Below, piece after piece: positions 49,744 to 58,214 of a DNA stretch of 64,000 bases. Position 1 is the stretch's first letter. Every line of letters begins with the position of its first letter. A program made the position numbers and the translations under genes. Origin of the DNA: CAG-791 sp963655255 (GTDB lineage Bacteria > Bacillota > Clostridia > Lachnospirales > Lachnospiraceae); contig CAVKEB010000001.1 in the NCBI GenBank assembly GCA_963655255.1, positions 62,001 to 126,000 on the forward strand, in the 5' to 3' direction. The notes beneath the pieces are model-generated. The model searched no databases and was not told the origin of the DNA. It saw only the letters and a list, made by a program, of their open reading frames with translations.

Positions 49744-52110
49744 TCAGGAGGTTTTTCCTCCATGATGCCATGCCGTGCCGGGATGATACAGGCGGTAGTG
49801 CAGCCTGCTCCTTGCCCGGAAACTGCTCCCGGTTCCTTCCCGCTGCACTTTCTCCAGGAACGAGGTCACGGTCCGTTCCTCATAAATCTCCAGCGGAATC
49901 CCCCCGTAAACAGACTTCTCCAGAAGCCCACAGGCCCGCAGGTACTCCCCGCGGCGGATCCCGGGAAAACGCTCCGAGAGCTCCCGGTCCGTCTCCTTCG
50001 TATGCCAGCCAAGAGCGGTCTCGAATCCGAGTGCCGCCAGCATCTGCCTGAGCCGTTCTGCATAGAGCGCCGCCCGCTCTGCGGGGGACGCCTTCCGCAG
50101 CTTTCGCTTCTCCCGCAGAATCAGCACCATTCGCCGCACCTCCGCGGCGACATGAAGGATCGTCGCCAGAATGACCGCGAGGGCCAGAAGTCCCAGGAAA
50201 ATCAGAGAGGTCTTGTAGACAATCCGTGTGACAGCTTCCTTTCGGTTCCCGGCTCCCTCCTGTTCCTCCGCCATCTCATCGGCACCGAAGATGCTGTCCT
50301 CCAGGGCTGCGGTTTTCCTCACTGCGCCGGGGTGAATGACCATCTGCTGCAGAACCGCCGCGTCATAGTAATAACCCGGCGTCACATCGACGGGAAGCCA
50401 GCCGATGCCGTCAAAATAAACCTCGGCCCACGCATGGGCGTTCTCCCCCGTCACCTGCGCCTCCGGCTCCTCTTTCGTTGTTTTCTCCAGAAGGTCGGCC
50501 GGAAGATAATACCCTTCGGCGTATCTGGCCGGGATTCCGTGTGCGCGCAGGGCGAGAACCGCCGCAGAGGCATACAGGGATGCGTTTCCCGTTCTCTCCT
50601 CTGTCAGGAACCACCGGACTGCATTCTCTCCCTCCGGGATCTGATCTCCGCGGTCCCAGGAGGCGTCATAGGTCGTCCCCGCCGCAAGGCACTTTCGGAC
50701 CTGCGTCACCGCGCTGTAGATTCCGTCGCTCTCCGAATCATAGTCCTTCCAGAAATAAGCCTGCAGAAGCGGTCCGAGGCCGTCCTCCACCCCGGTATAT
50801 TCCTCATAGACGAAGCGCCGGTAAACCTCCTCCGCCTGACAATACGCTTCCTGCTCCGGCGTCTTAGGAGAGAGAACCCAGTCCTTCGCCACCGTCAGCT
50901 CCGAGGGAAGCGCCTGCGAATATTCCTCTTCCGCGTACTGACGTTTCCCGAAAAGGCCGCGGCTCTGGAGGTCCAGATCTTCATTTCTCCTCGCGGCCCC
51001 GTTGGAAATCTCCTTCAGCGAAGAGGGCGCATAGAAATGTCTTCTCGTTGCCTTCTGCACCCGGATGCCAAGATCATTTTCCTCCGGCCCATCTTCCTCT
51101 TCGCACAGCTGATAATACTCTGCGGGCTGCGTCTGCGGATCAAACAAGTTTTTCTGAAGCCAGGTCAGCATTCCCGTATTCTCACCGCCGTAGGCCGCCT
51201 CCGGCAGACTCTCCCACCTGCTGCCCTTCAGCGCTGCCCCCGTAAAGCCCTTCAGATACAGATCCTTCACCTGCCCGCTCCGGACCAGAAGGCGCACCTC
51301 CTGCTCCCCGGAAGAAAGCTTCCCTGCCTCCCTGAGATTCCCTTCGGGAAGAAGCGTTTCTCCGTATCGCAGGGAATCAATTGCTCCGCGCACACCGCTT
51401 CGAAACGACGCGCTCTCCGGCAGGATCCTCCCTCCCGTGCAAAAGACCCCCAGCGTGAAAACAAGAACGGTCAGAACCGTCCACACCCTTCCCGGACGTC
51501 CCGTATGCATTTCTTCATCCGCCGCATAAGACCCCATCAGGGCACCAGACAGAAGGAGAACCGCCGGCGGACAGAAGCGCCCGGTCAGAAGGAGCAGGAG
51601 AATCCAGACAAGACTGCAGATACCAATCCCTCCCGGTCTTCTCCGGCGCACGAGCACCCAGGCAAGCTCTCCCTGAAGAAGGGAGAGCAGAACCGCCGCA
51701 GACAGAAGATCCTGCTCACTGCAGCGGACAGAGAGCAGGAGAACCCCCGCCTCATGCGCGGCATTCCAGCCTGTAATCAGGCTGTTGATCCAGCCCCCGA
51801 TGCCGATAATGCACCCTCCCTGACTGAGCAGAAAGAGCGCTGCCGCACAGATTCCCCACGCCGCAAGGAAAAGCTTCCTTCTGTTCTGCACCGTGTCCGA
51901 TCCCCAGGCCGCCAAAAAGCCGAACAGACCGGCCGCGCACACCCACAGAAAGGAAGGTCTCCCTGCCTCGCCATAGGAATGCCAGAAAGCCATAAGGCTT
52001 CCCATCAGGAGAAGAACTCCCGTGAACAACTGCCACAGATTCACCCGATATCTGCCCGTATGTCCCTGCGGCCGGACGATCTGCGCAGGCATTTCCCTGA
52101 TGTTCAGCAT
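49744..52110 (-). CDS. Transglutaminase-fold membrane protein lacking the catalytic Cys
   Basis: 788 residues. About six N-terminal membrane segments are followed by an extracytoplasmic transglutaminase-core domain, a further membrane segment near residue 625 (LIFLGLLALAVILATILHVA), and a cytoplasmic DUF4129-like tail with ALGWHTKETDRELSERFPGI. The core has HGIPARYAEGYYL, His559 in ENAHAWAEVYFDG and Asp575 in WLPVDVTPGYYY. Where active enzymes have G-x-C-x-x-Y-A, this one reads G-N-A-S-L-Y-A, with Ala510 (codon GCA). It is therefore probably non-enzymatic. Its start overlaps the DUF58 stop by 7 nt. Confidence 0.9.
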   Translation of the reverse strand: MLNIREMPAQIVRPQGHTGRYRVNLWQLFTGVLLLMGSLMAFWHSYGEAGRPSFLWVCAAGLFGFLAAWGSDTVQNRRKLFLAAWGICAAALFLLSQGGCIIGIGGWINSLITGWNAAHEAGVLLLSVRCSEQDLLSAAVLLSLLQGELAWVLVRRRRPGGIGICSLVWILLLLLTGRFCPPAVLLLSGALMGSYAADEEMHTGRPGRVWTVLTVLVFTLGVFCTGGRILPESASFRSGVRGAIDSLRYGETLLPEGNLREAGKLSSGEQEVRLLVRSGQVKDLYLKGFTGAALKGSRWESLPEAAYGGENTGMLTWLQKNLFDPQTQPAEYYQLCEEEDGPEENDLGIRVQKATRRHFYAPSSLKEISNGAARRNEDLDLQSRGLFGKRQYAEEEYSQALPSELTVAKDWVLSPKTPEQEAYCQAEEVYRRFVYEEYTGVEDGLGPLLQAYFWKDYDSESDGIYSAVTQVRKCLAAGTTYDASWDRGDQIPEGENAVRWFLTEERTGNASLYASAAVLALRAHGIPARYAEGYYLPADLLEKTTKEEPEAQVTGENAHAWAEVYFDGIGWLPVDVTPGYYYDAAVLQQMVIHPGAVRKTAALEDSIFGADEMAEEQEGAGNRKEAVTRIVYKTSLIFLGLLALAVILATILHVAAEVRRMVLILREKRKLRKASPAERAALYAERLRQMLAALGFETALGWHTKETDRELSERFPGIRRGEYLRACGLLEKSVYGGIPLEIYEERTVTSFLEKVQREGTGSSFRARSRLHYRLYHPGTAWHHGGKTS

Positions 52111-53276
52111 AAAATCCGATAAACCTCTTTTCCGGGCGAATCCGCCGGAACCTCCACCATATTTTCCATCTCACCGATTGATGAATATGCGGCCCGGCCG
52201 CCCTTTACCGCACTGACCACGGTAAAACCGATGCGTCCTTCCAGCTCCTGCAGGGGCTCCTGATAGCGTCCCGCGCTGAGGATCAGAAGTCTTGAAAAAT
52301 GCCGTTCCAGATGTTCCAGAAGGAAATACTTCAGTGCCGTTCCTCCCCATTTCGGAAGCTCCGTGCACATCCACTCCTGAAGCGCCTGCTCAAAATCCCG
52401 GTCACTGCAAACTTCGCGCAGCACCAGTCCATCCTGCGACAGGAGTCCTACGCAGAAGGAAACGCCCTGCCTGCACAGCTGCTCTCCCGCCTCTGCAAAA
52501 ACAGCGGCCACGGTGTTGCGCTCCGCTTTTGCCGTTTCCTTTTCTCCCTGCATCAGACCGGAATCCGGAAGAATCAGAAGCTCATAATGGGACGGGTCAC
52601 TCGCCTCGCGGACGATCAGCTGATCCAGCTTGCCGGAGAGTTTCCAGTGAATGGACCGGATGTCATCTCCCGGCACATATTCCCTTGTATCATAGATTTC
52701 ACTGCGATCGCTCCCGCGCCGGTTCTGAAGAAGCCCCTCCTTCTCCGGCGCGCCGCTCGTTCCTCTTACCAGCTCCGTTTCCAGATTCACCCTCCCCGGA
52801 TAAATCATGGCACGCGTCTCCGGAAAGTCTGCGATTCTCACACGAAAGAGCTGCATCACATCCATGGCCCACAGATTCGTGCACCGCACGCGGATTTCGC
52901 CGCAGTATGCGGCATCCAGCGGGATCCGGAATACTTTTCCGGAGTCCGAGAACGGAAGGCACAGAGTTTTCTTCTCCCGGACGCCGAACATCGTATATGT
53001 GATCTCGCACTCTGCCAGAAGACTTCCGACCGCCAGGAGTTTCCCTTTCGTCTGCGCCGTCAGCGTCAGGACGATCTTCTGTCCGGTCCGCACGCTTTTC
53101 GGCATCCCGGCCAGGACACGAAGCTTTCCCGCGTCTTTTCTGGAAATAAGACGCAGGAACAAAGCTGCGGCCGCCATTTCGGCCGCCGCCCACAGGAACA
53201 GCGACCGGTCAAAGAAGAACAGCAGGACAAGACACCCGAGCAGTGTACACAGATACTCCAGACGACTTCTCCACAT
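52104..53276 (-). CDS. DUF58 (von Willebrand-like) membrane protein
   Basis: 390 residues. Two N-terminal membrane segments (LEYLCTLLGCLVLLFFF and LFLWAAAEMAAAALFL) precede an extended domain and the DUF58 signature YVPGDDIRSIHWKLSGKLDQ, followed by a VWA-like region. DUF58 proteins work with MoxR ATPases and transglutaminase-like proteins in envelope or protein-maturation systems. MWRSRLE at 53276 follows GGGAG located in the last codons of the MoxR gene. It starts one base after the MoxR stop and overlaps the transglutaminase-like gene by 7 nt. Confidence 0.92.
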   Translation of the reverse strand: MWRSRLEYLCTLLGCLVLLFFFDRSLFLWAAAEMAAAALFLRLISRKDAGKLRVLAGMPKSVRTGQKIVLTLTAQTKGKLLAVGSLLAECEITYTMFGVREKKTLCLPFSDSGKVFRIPLDAAYCGEIRVRCTNLWAMDVMQLFRVRIADFPETRAMIYPGRVNLETELVRGTSGAPEKEGLLQNRRGSDRSEIYDTREYVPGDDIRSIHWKLSGKLDQLIVREASDPSHYELLILPDSGLMQGEKETAKAERNTVAAVFAEAGEQLCRQGVSFCVGLLSQDGLVLREVCSDRDFEQALQEWMCTELPKWGGTALKYFLLEHLERHFSRLLILSAGRYQEPLQELEGRIGFTVVSAVKGGRAAYSSIGEMENMVEVPADSPGKEVYRILC

Positions 53277-53277
53277 G

Positions 53278-54210
53278 TTACTGCTCTCCCGGGCGCACCT
53301 TGTCTGCGATCTCTCCCAGAACATCGCGGGCGCTGATGCCTTCCACCCTCGCCTGTGCACGGAGAGACAGACGGTGCGCGCAGACATCCTCGTACACGCT
53401 GCGCACATCCTCGGGGATCACATAATTGCGTTCCCGGATGACGGCTCCTGCCTTCGCCATCTTCACGAGAGCCGCCACTCCGCGGGGCGAAATTCCCTGC
53501 TCCACCAGAGGATGCTCCCTCGTCGCCTCGCACAGGCGGATCGCATAGCGCAGAACGCTGTCCTCTGCGCGCACCGAAGCCAGATAGTTCTGAACCTCCA
53601 GAATATTCTCCGCATTCGTCACTTCATGAAGATCCAGAAGCGGGTTCTGATAGCGCTGTGCCTTGATGATCTGCATCTGGCTCTCCGTGGACGGATAGCC
53701 GATGGACAGGCTGACCATGAAGCGGTCCAGCTGCGATTCCGGAAGGGGCTGCGTTCCCGCGGAGCCGAGCGGATTCTGCGTCGCGATGCACAGGAACGGA
53801 GACGGCAGCACATGCGTCTCCCCGTCCACGGTCACGGTGTGCTCCTCCATGACTTCCAGGAGCGCCGCCTGCGTCTTCGGCGAGGTGCGGTTGATCTCAT
53901 CTGCAAGAAGGAGCTGGCAGTTGGCCGCTCCCTCGCGGTATTCGAACTGGTTGGTGGCCCGGTTCAGCATCGTGAAGCCCGTGATGTCCGACGGGAGCGT
54001 ATCCGGTGTGAACTGGATTCGTTTGCAGCTAAGGCCCAGCACCCTGGAAAAAGCCAGTGCCAGCGTCGTCTTGCCGACGCCCGGACAGTCCTCGAGGAGT
54101 ACATGTCCTCCCGCATAGACGGTCATCAGTACCTTCTCCACCACTTCATTCTTGCCGATAAAGGCACGATTGATCTCCGCAATGATCTGTCTCGACTGTT
54201 CTACGATCAT
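53278..54210 (-). CDS. MoxR-family AAA+ ATPase
   Basis: 310 residues. Walker A is CPGVGKTTLA near residue 40, Walker B is QLLLADEINRTSPKTQAALL, and the sensor/arginine region is IATQNPLGSAGTQPLPESQL followed by DRFM. A C-terminal lid follows (SPRGVAALVKMAKAGAVIRE). MoxR ATPases act as chaperones that assemble or activate partner complexes, often with a VWA or DUF58 protein. GAGGAG precedes ATG 54210, which overlaps the stop of the leucine-rich-repeat gene (ATGA). It is the third gene of the five-gene operon. Confidence 0.95.
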   Translation of the reverse strand: MIVEQSRQIIAEINRAFIGKNEVVEKVLMTVYAGGHVLLEDCPGVGKTTLALAFSRVLGLSCKRIQFTPDTLPSDITGFTMLNRATNQFEYREGAANCQLLLADEINRTSPKTQAALLEVMEEHTVTVDGETHVLPSPFLCIATQNPLGSAGTQPLPESQLDRFMVSLSIGYPSTESQMQIIKAQRYQNPLLDLHEVTNAENILEVQNYLASVRAEDSVLRYAIRLCEATREHPLVEQGISPRGVAALVKMAKAGAVIRERNYVIPEDVRSVYEDVCAHRLSLRAQARVEGISARDVLGEIADKVRPGEQ

Positions 54211-57200
54211 TCCACTTTCTCCTCTTCTTCACTGCTCTCCGCGCTGCCGTTGTCCACCGCATCGTCGTTTTCTCCTGCAGTTGCCGCCGACTCTGTGACC
54301 GCTGCGGTCCCGGCTTCTTCGCCCTTTACATCTTCTCCGCCGTTCTCCATACCGGATTCGGTATCCCCGGCGTCAACGCCTGCGGTCTCTTCGTCCGACG
54401 CCGCATCCCCGGTCTCTCCGGTCAGAGCACTCTCCTCTTCCGGATCCGTGACATCCTCCGTCACTGCCTCGCTGCCCTTCTCTTCCTCCAGAGACTCCTT
54501 CGAAGGATCGCCTTGTCCTGCCGTGAGATTTTTCAACTCCTCGGGCGGGAAGGTCAGCTGCTCCACGGTCTCCATCCGCAGAAGCCCGCGGATCCGGTTC
54601 TCGGCCTCCAGAAGCCTTTTGGCGCATTCCGCAAGGATCTCGTCGTCGGTCGGCATATCCCAGAACAGATCCCATTCCACAGAATCCTTGAGATCCTCAT
54701 AATCCGAATGTCCGGTGAAATAATACTGCCACTCCCGGATGCAGTTCAGCTCCGCTCCTTCCGGAACGACCAGCTGCACCCTGCTGATTTCCTCTTCCTG
54801 CGTCCAGTCCCCGTTGATGCGGTATGGAACATTCGGATACCAGTATGCAAGCGACAGGAGCGGATCCGCGCTCGTTAAGACAATTCTCTCCAGATTCGTA
54901 CAGCCCTGGAAGGCATACGACGGCAGGGCAGCATGTTCTTCTGCCCGATGGAAAACCACTTCCCGCAGACTTTCACAGCCTGAGAATGCATTTTCTCCAA
55001 TGTTGAAAACACACTCCAGTTCCATCCGTTCCATCTGCGTACCGCGAAACGAATTGCTCCCGAGCAGGACGGTTCCGGTCATCTTCACCTCTCCTGCAAG
55101 AGCAGCATTCCAGAACGCTCCTTCATCCACATAGCCAAGCTCCGGAAGACTCTCCCAGTTCAGGAACCAGCTTCCATCCGCCGATCCGGTTTCCGCAAAG
55201 GCATACGAGAAGATCTCCAGCGTAGCCGCCGGAAGGCGGACCGAAGCATCCAGTTCCTTCCCGGCGCGAAGCGCAAGCCACGCATCGCCGCCTGCCCCGA
55301 GTCCATACAGCACCTTTCCGTTCTCACCGGTTTCCACCATCGCATAGGAGGCCACATTGCTCTGCCTGTCAAAGCTGACTGCATGTCCCACAGGATAGCC
55401 GTGACTGGAATAATCATCTCCGTCACCATAGCTTGGAACGAAGAAGAAACACTGCCTGGAACCGCCTCCGTAGCTCTGTTCCACCGTCGGCACATAGTTG
55501 TTTTCCCTTACGCATTCCTTCGCATTAGAAGCAAGGAAACGAAGGGATGAGCAGCCGTCAAAGGCCTTGTCGCCAATGGCAATGGTGTCCTTCGATGAAA
55601 TCAGGACACCCTCCAGTGAACTGCAGCCTTCAAACGCGGATGCTCCGATCTTCTCCGTGTCCTCCGAAAGAATGACCCACCGGAGCGATGTGCAGTTCTG
55701 GAACGCTCCTTCCGCAATGCCGGTGATCACAAGCTTCGTTCCGTCCGCATCGGTCAGGGCGTCCGAATCAAACGAAGTGATGTCCACCGGGGCCGACTCC
55801 AGAATCGTCCGGATCTCTCCGTCCTCTTCCTCCTGGAAATACCGGAATCCCTCCGGATTCTCCTGTTCCTGCACCAGTTCCACTTCAATGGCATGACCCG
55901 CACCCGCCTGGCTCAGTTGTCTCTCGATGTCTTTTTTCTGTTCCCGGCTGTAGCAGACGATTTTCCGGACATTGCTGCGGGCAAGGCTGTCCTTCTGCAG
56001 TTCTACCAGACTTCCGGTATAGGAAAGCCGGATCGTTTCGATCTCTCCGGTATACTGGAACGCCTTCTCCTGTATGCTCCGGATCTCCGGTGTCAGACGG
56101 GCGGTTGTTCCGTCCCCGACAAAGCAGTGAGCCGCTCCGTCTTCACTGAGCACGGCTCCGTCACCGGTCACGCGGTACGCGGTGTCCGGATTCTCCCTCG
56201 CGCTGACCGTATTGCCGCTCGCCGCCGTGAAATTCTTCTTCTCTTTACGAAGGAAGGAAATGAGCAGTTCATCCTTCACCTGAACGTTGCACTGCGTATC
56301 ATTCAGGTACTGGCAGTCCATCTGCGGCAGCTCCTCTTCCGTTTCCGCCTCCAGACAGATGGATTTCAGATTGTTGTAATAAGGGATCACCACCTTCCGG
56401 ATTTTCCCGGAGACCGTGATGCTCTCTTTTCCCAAAGGAATTCCGAGCAGTTCATCCCTCCCCTTGCTGTAGAGAAAGCCGTCTGCATCGGAAGAATAAT
56501 ATGAATTGTCTTCACTGACGATCCAGGCATCCTCCACGTAATACCGGTTCGAGACGGTATTCATATATACAACCGTGTCCGGAACGGAGATCGTCTTCAC
56601 GCCAACCAGCGTCCACAGGTCCGGATCGGAAAAGTCCACCGCCTGCACGTACTGCGGAATCTCCAGATTCTCCGGGCCATACCAGCCGTAGTCCGTCAGC
56701 GTCTGGAAAAAGCCGCTCAGCGATTCCGGGCCGCTCTCGCCCGTCAGATCATCCAGAAGCCGGTACTGGAGCTTCACCGTATAAAGATCCGTATCAAGAG
56801 GCACGGTCCCTGCAGGCTCCAGCACGTGAAGTCCGCTTCCTGCAGGATACAGCCAGGAGACCGTCTCCCCGTCTTCTGTCCAGCCCGGGAAGAGTTCCGT
56901 CAGCGCTTCTCCTGTGGTCAGAATCCGGTTCTGCAGTTTGTAAAGATTCAGCAGCGAACTGCTGGCCAGATACTGATTGCTGCTCTCCTGATTCAGAATG
57001 CAGTCATCGGGGATCGGATTCTCGCCTTCCTTCCGTTTCCTCGATAAAACCAGAATTCTGCTGTCTTCCACTTCATAAGAGACCTGGGTCTCCGTCCACG
57101 GATCCGACTGAGAAAGCCGGTAAGAGGCCTTGATCACGACCCTGGTCTTATCGACATCCTCCGGGATCGTCACCGGAAAGCTTTCCCAGGTTTTCCCGCC

Positions 57201-58214
57201 ATCGAATGAAATTCCGTCAATGCGGATGTACTTGTTGTAATCGTCCTCTCCCCATGCATAGGTATTCCGGTCTTTGTCCACAACAAAGGTATCCAGCGCA
57301 TAGAAAACCGACCTTGACGTCACTTCCTGCCCGCGGTACAGACAGTAATCCGGATAGAAGCCTTTCATAATCTTGACCCCGCCCGGCGCAATGTCGTCCT
57401 TTTTGGATTCGTCAAACGACGGCATCGGTCCAAAGCCAATAGAAGGCTTCGGCTTCGTTCCCGGTGCGGCAGGGTCGGAGCCGATTGAGGGGTCCAGAAC
57501 GCCCGGTTTCTCCGTCCCGTCCTCTCCGGGCTTCGGATCCGGAATGGGCTCCACGATACTGCCCGCATTGTCCTTGCCGGGACCGGTGCTGTCTCCGTTC
57601 TCCCGGCTGCCCGAAGAAGCCCCGGAGGAAGAATCTCCGCGGTCTCCGCTTCCGGACGAAGAAGAGCCCTCTCCTCCACGGCCGCTCTCCCCCTCTCCCC
57701 TTCCTTCCAAAGGGGTACCTCCCGTGGTCATTCCATCTCCGGACTCACTGCCCGGCATGCGGATGACGAGGTCTGCGTGAGAGGGATCACTCACGAAATC
57801 GTAGATCGTGTCTCCCACTGCTGTGGCTGCCTGCGGCGAACCGCTTCCGGAGACACCGTTTCCCGCAGCGGCTCCTGCCGCAGTCATCACCGCGCCGCTC
57901 CCGGTCTGCGCAAGAGCCTGCTGCCCGTCCTGCAGAAGGACTCCGGCTCCTCCCGTGGATGCCGGTTTTTCCTTTTCCTTCACGTCATCCACCTTTTCCC
58001 AGATGCTGCTGTCGCCATCTTCATCATCCTGTTTTCTGCCGGACTTGTCCGCGTCTTCCGGGAACGCAATCTGATTGGCCTGCAGCATCTGCGCAAAGCT
58101 CTTTGGCTGAAACTGACTGCCGGAAATATATGTTTTTGCCGCAAAGGCCGTCCCGCCCGTCAGAACCAGTGCCGATGCGGTCAGAACCGCTGCCCGTACC
58201 TTGGAATGCTTCAT
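54207..58214 (-). CDS. Large BspA-like leucine-rich-repeat secreted protein
   Basis: 1,335 residues. A signal peptide (KVRAAVLTASALVLTGGTAF, then AAK) leads to a low-complexity Ser/Gly/Glu/Pro region (about 60-260). A beta-rich middle has several Tyr-rich parts. LRR_5-type repeats lie at about 820-905 (GAFQNCTSLRWVILSEDTEK; ASAFEGCSSLEGVLISSKDT) and 1040-1110 (GENAFSGCESLREVVFHRAE). A very acidic Glu/Asp-rich tail ends the protein; no LPxTG or membrane anchor is visible. Such BspA-like proteins often mediate adhesion, but here it is encoded between a sensor kinase and MoxR, with ATGA overlaps on both sides. Confidence 0.88.
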   Translation of the reverse strand: MKHSKVRAAVLTASALVLTGGTAFAAKTYISGSQFQPKSFAQMLQANQIAFPEDADKSGRKQDDEDGDSSIWEKVDDVKEKEKPASTGGAGVLLQDGQQALAQTGSGAVMTAAGAAAGNGVSGSGSPQAATAVGDTIYDFVSDPSHADLVIRMPGSESGDGMTTGGTPLEGRGEGESGRGGEGSSSSGSGDRGDSSSGASSGSRENGDSTGPGKDNAGSIVEPIPDPKPGEDGTEKPGVLDPSIGSDPAAPGTKPKPSIGFGPMPSFDESKKDDIAPGGVKIMKGFYPDYCLYRGQEVTSRSVFYALDTFVVDKDRNTYAWGEDDYNKYIRIDGISFDGGKTWESFPVTIPEDVDKTRVVIKASYRLSQSDPWTETQVSYEVEDSRILVLSRKRKEGENPIPDDCILNQESSNQYLASSSLLNLYKLQNRILTTGEALTELFPGWTEDGETVSWLYPAGSGLHVLEPAGTVPLDTDLYTVKLQYRLLDDLTGESGPESLSGFFQTLTDYGWYGPENLEIPQYVQAVDFSDPDLWTLVGVKTISVPDTVVYMNTVSNRYYVEDAWIVSEDNSYYSSDADGFLYSKGRDELLGIPLGKESITVSGKIRKVVIPYYNNLKSICLEAETEEELPQMDCQYLNDTQCNVQVKDELLISFLRKEKKNFTAASGNTVSARENPDTAYRVTGDGAVLSEDGAAHCFVGDGTTARLTPEIRSIQEKAFQYTGEIETIRLSYTGSLVELQKDSLARSNVRKIVCYSREQKKDIERQLSQAGAGHAIEVELVQEQENPEGFRYFQEEEDGEIRTILESAPVDITSFDSDALTDADGTKLVITGIAEGAFQNCTSLRWVILSEDTEKIGASAFEGCSSLEGVLISSKDTIAIGDKAFDGCSSLRFLASNAKECVRENNYVPTVEQSYGGGSRQCFFFVPSYGDGDDYSSHGYPVGHAVSFDRQSNVASYAMVETGENGKVLYGLGAGGDAWLALRAGKELDASVRLPAATLEIFSYAFAETGSADGSWFLNWESLPELGYVDEGAFWNAALAGEVKMTGTVLLGSNSFRGTQMERMELECVFNIGENAFSGCESLREVVFHRAEEHAALPSYAFQGCTNLERIVLTSADPLLSLAYWYPNVPYRINGDWTQEEEISRVQLVVPEGAELNCIREWQYYFTGHSDYEDLKDSVEWDLFWDMPTDDEILAECAKRLLEAENRIRGLLRMETVEQLTFPPEELKNLTAGQGDPSKESLEEEKGSEAVTEDVTDPEEESALTGETGDAASDEETAGVDAGDTESGMENGGEDVKGEEAGTAAVTESAATAGENDDAVDNGSAESSEEEEKVE

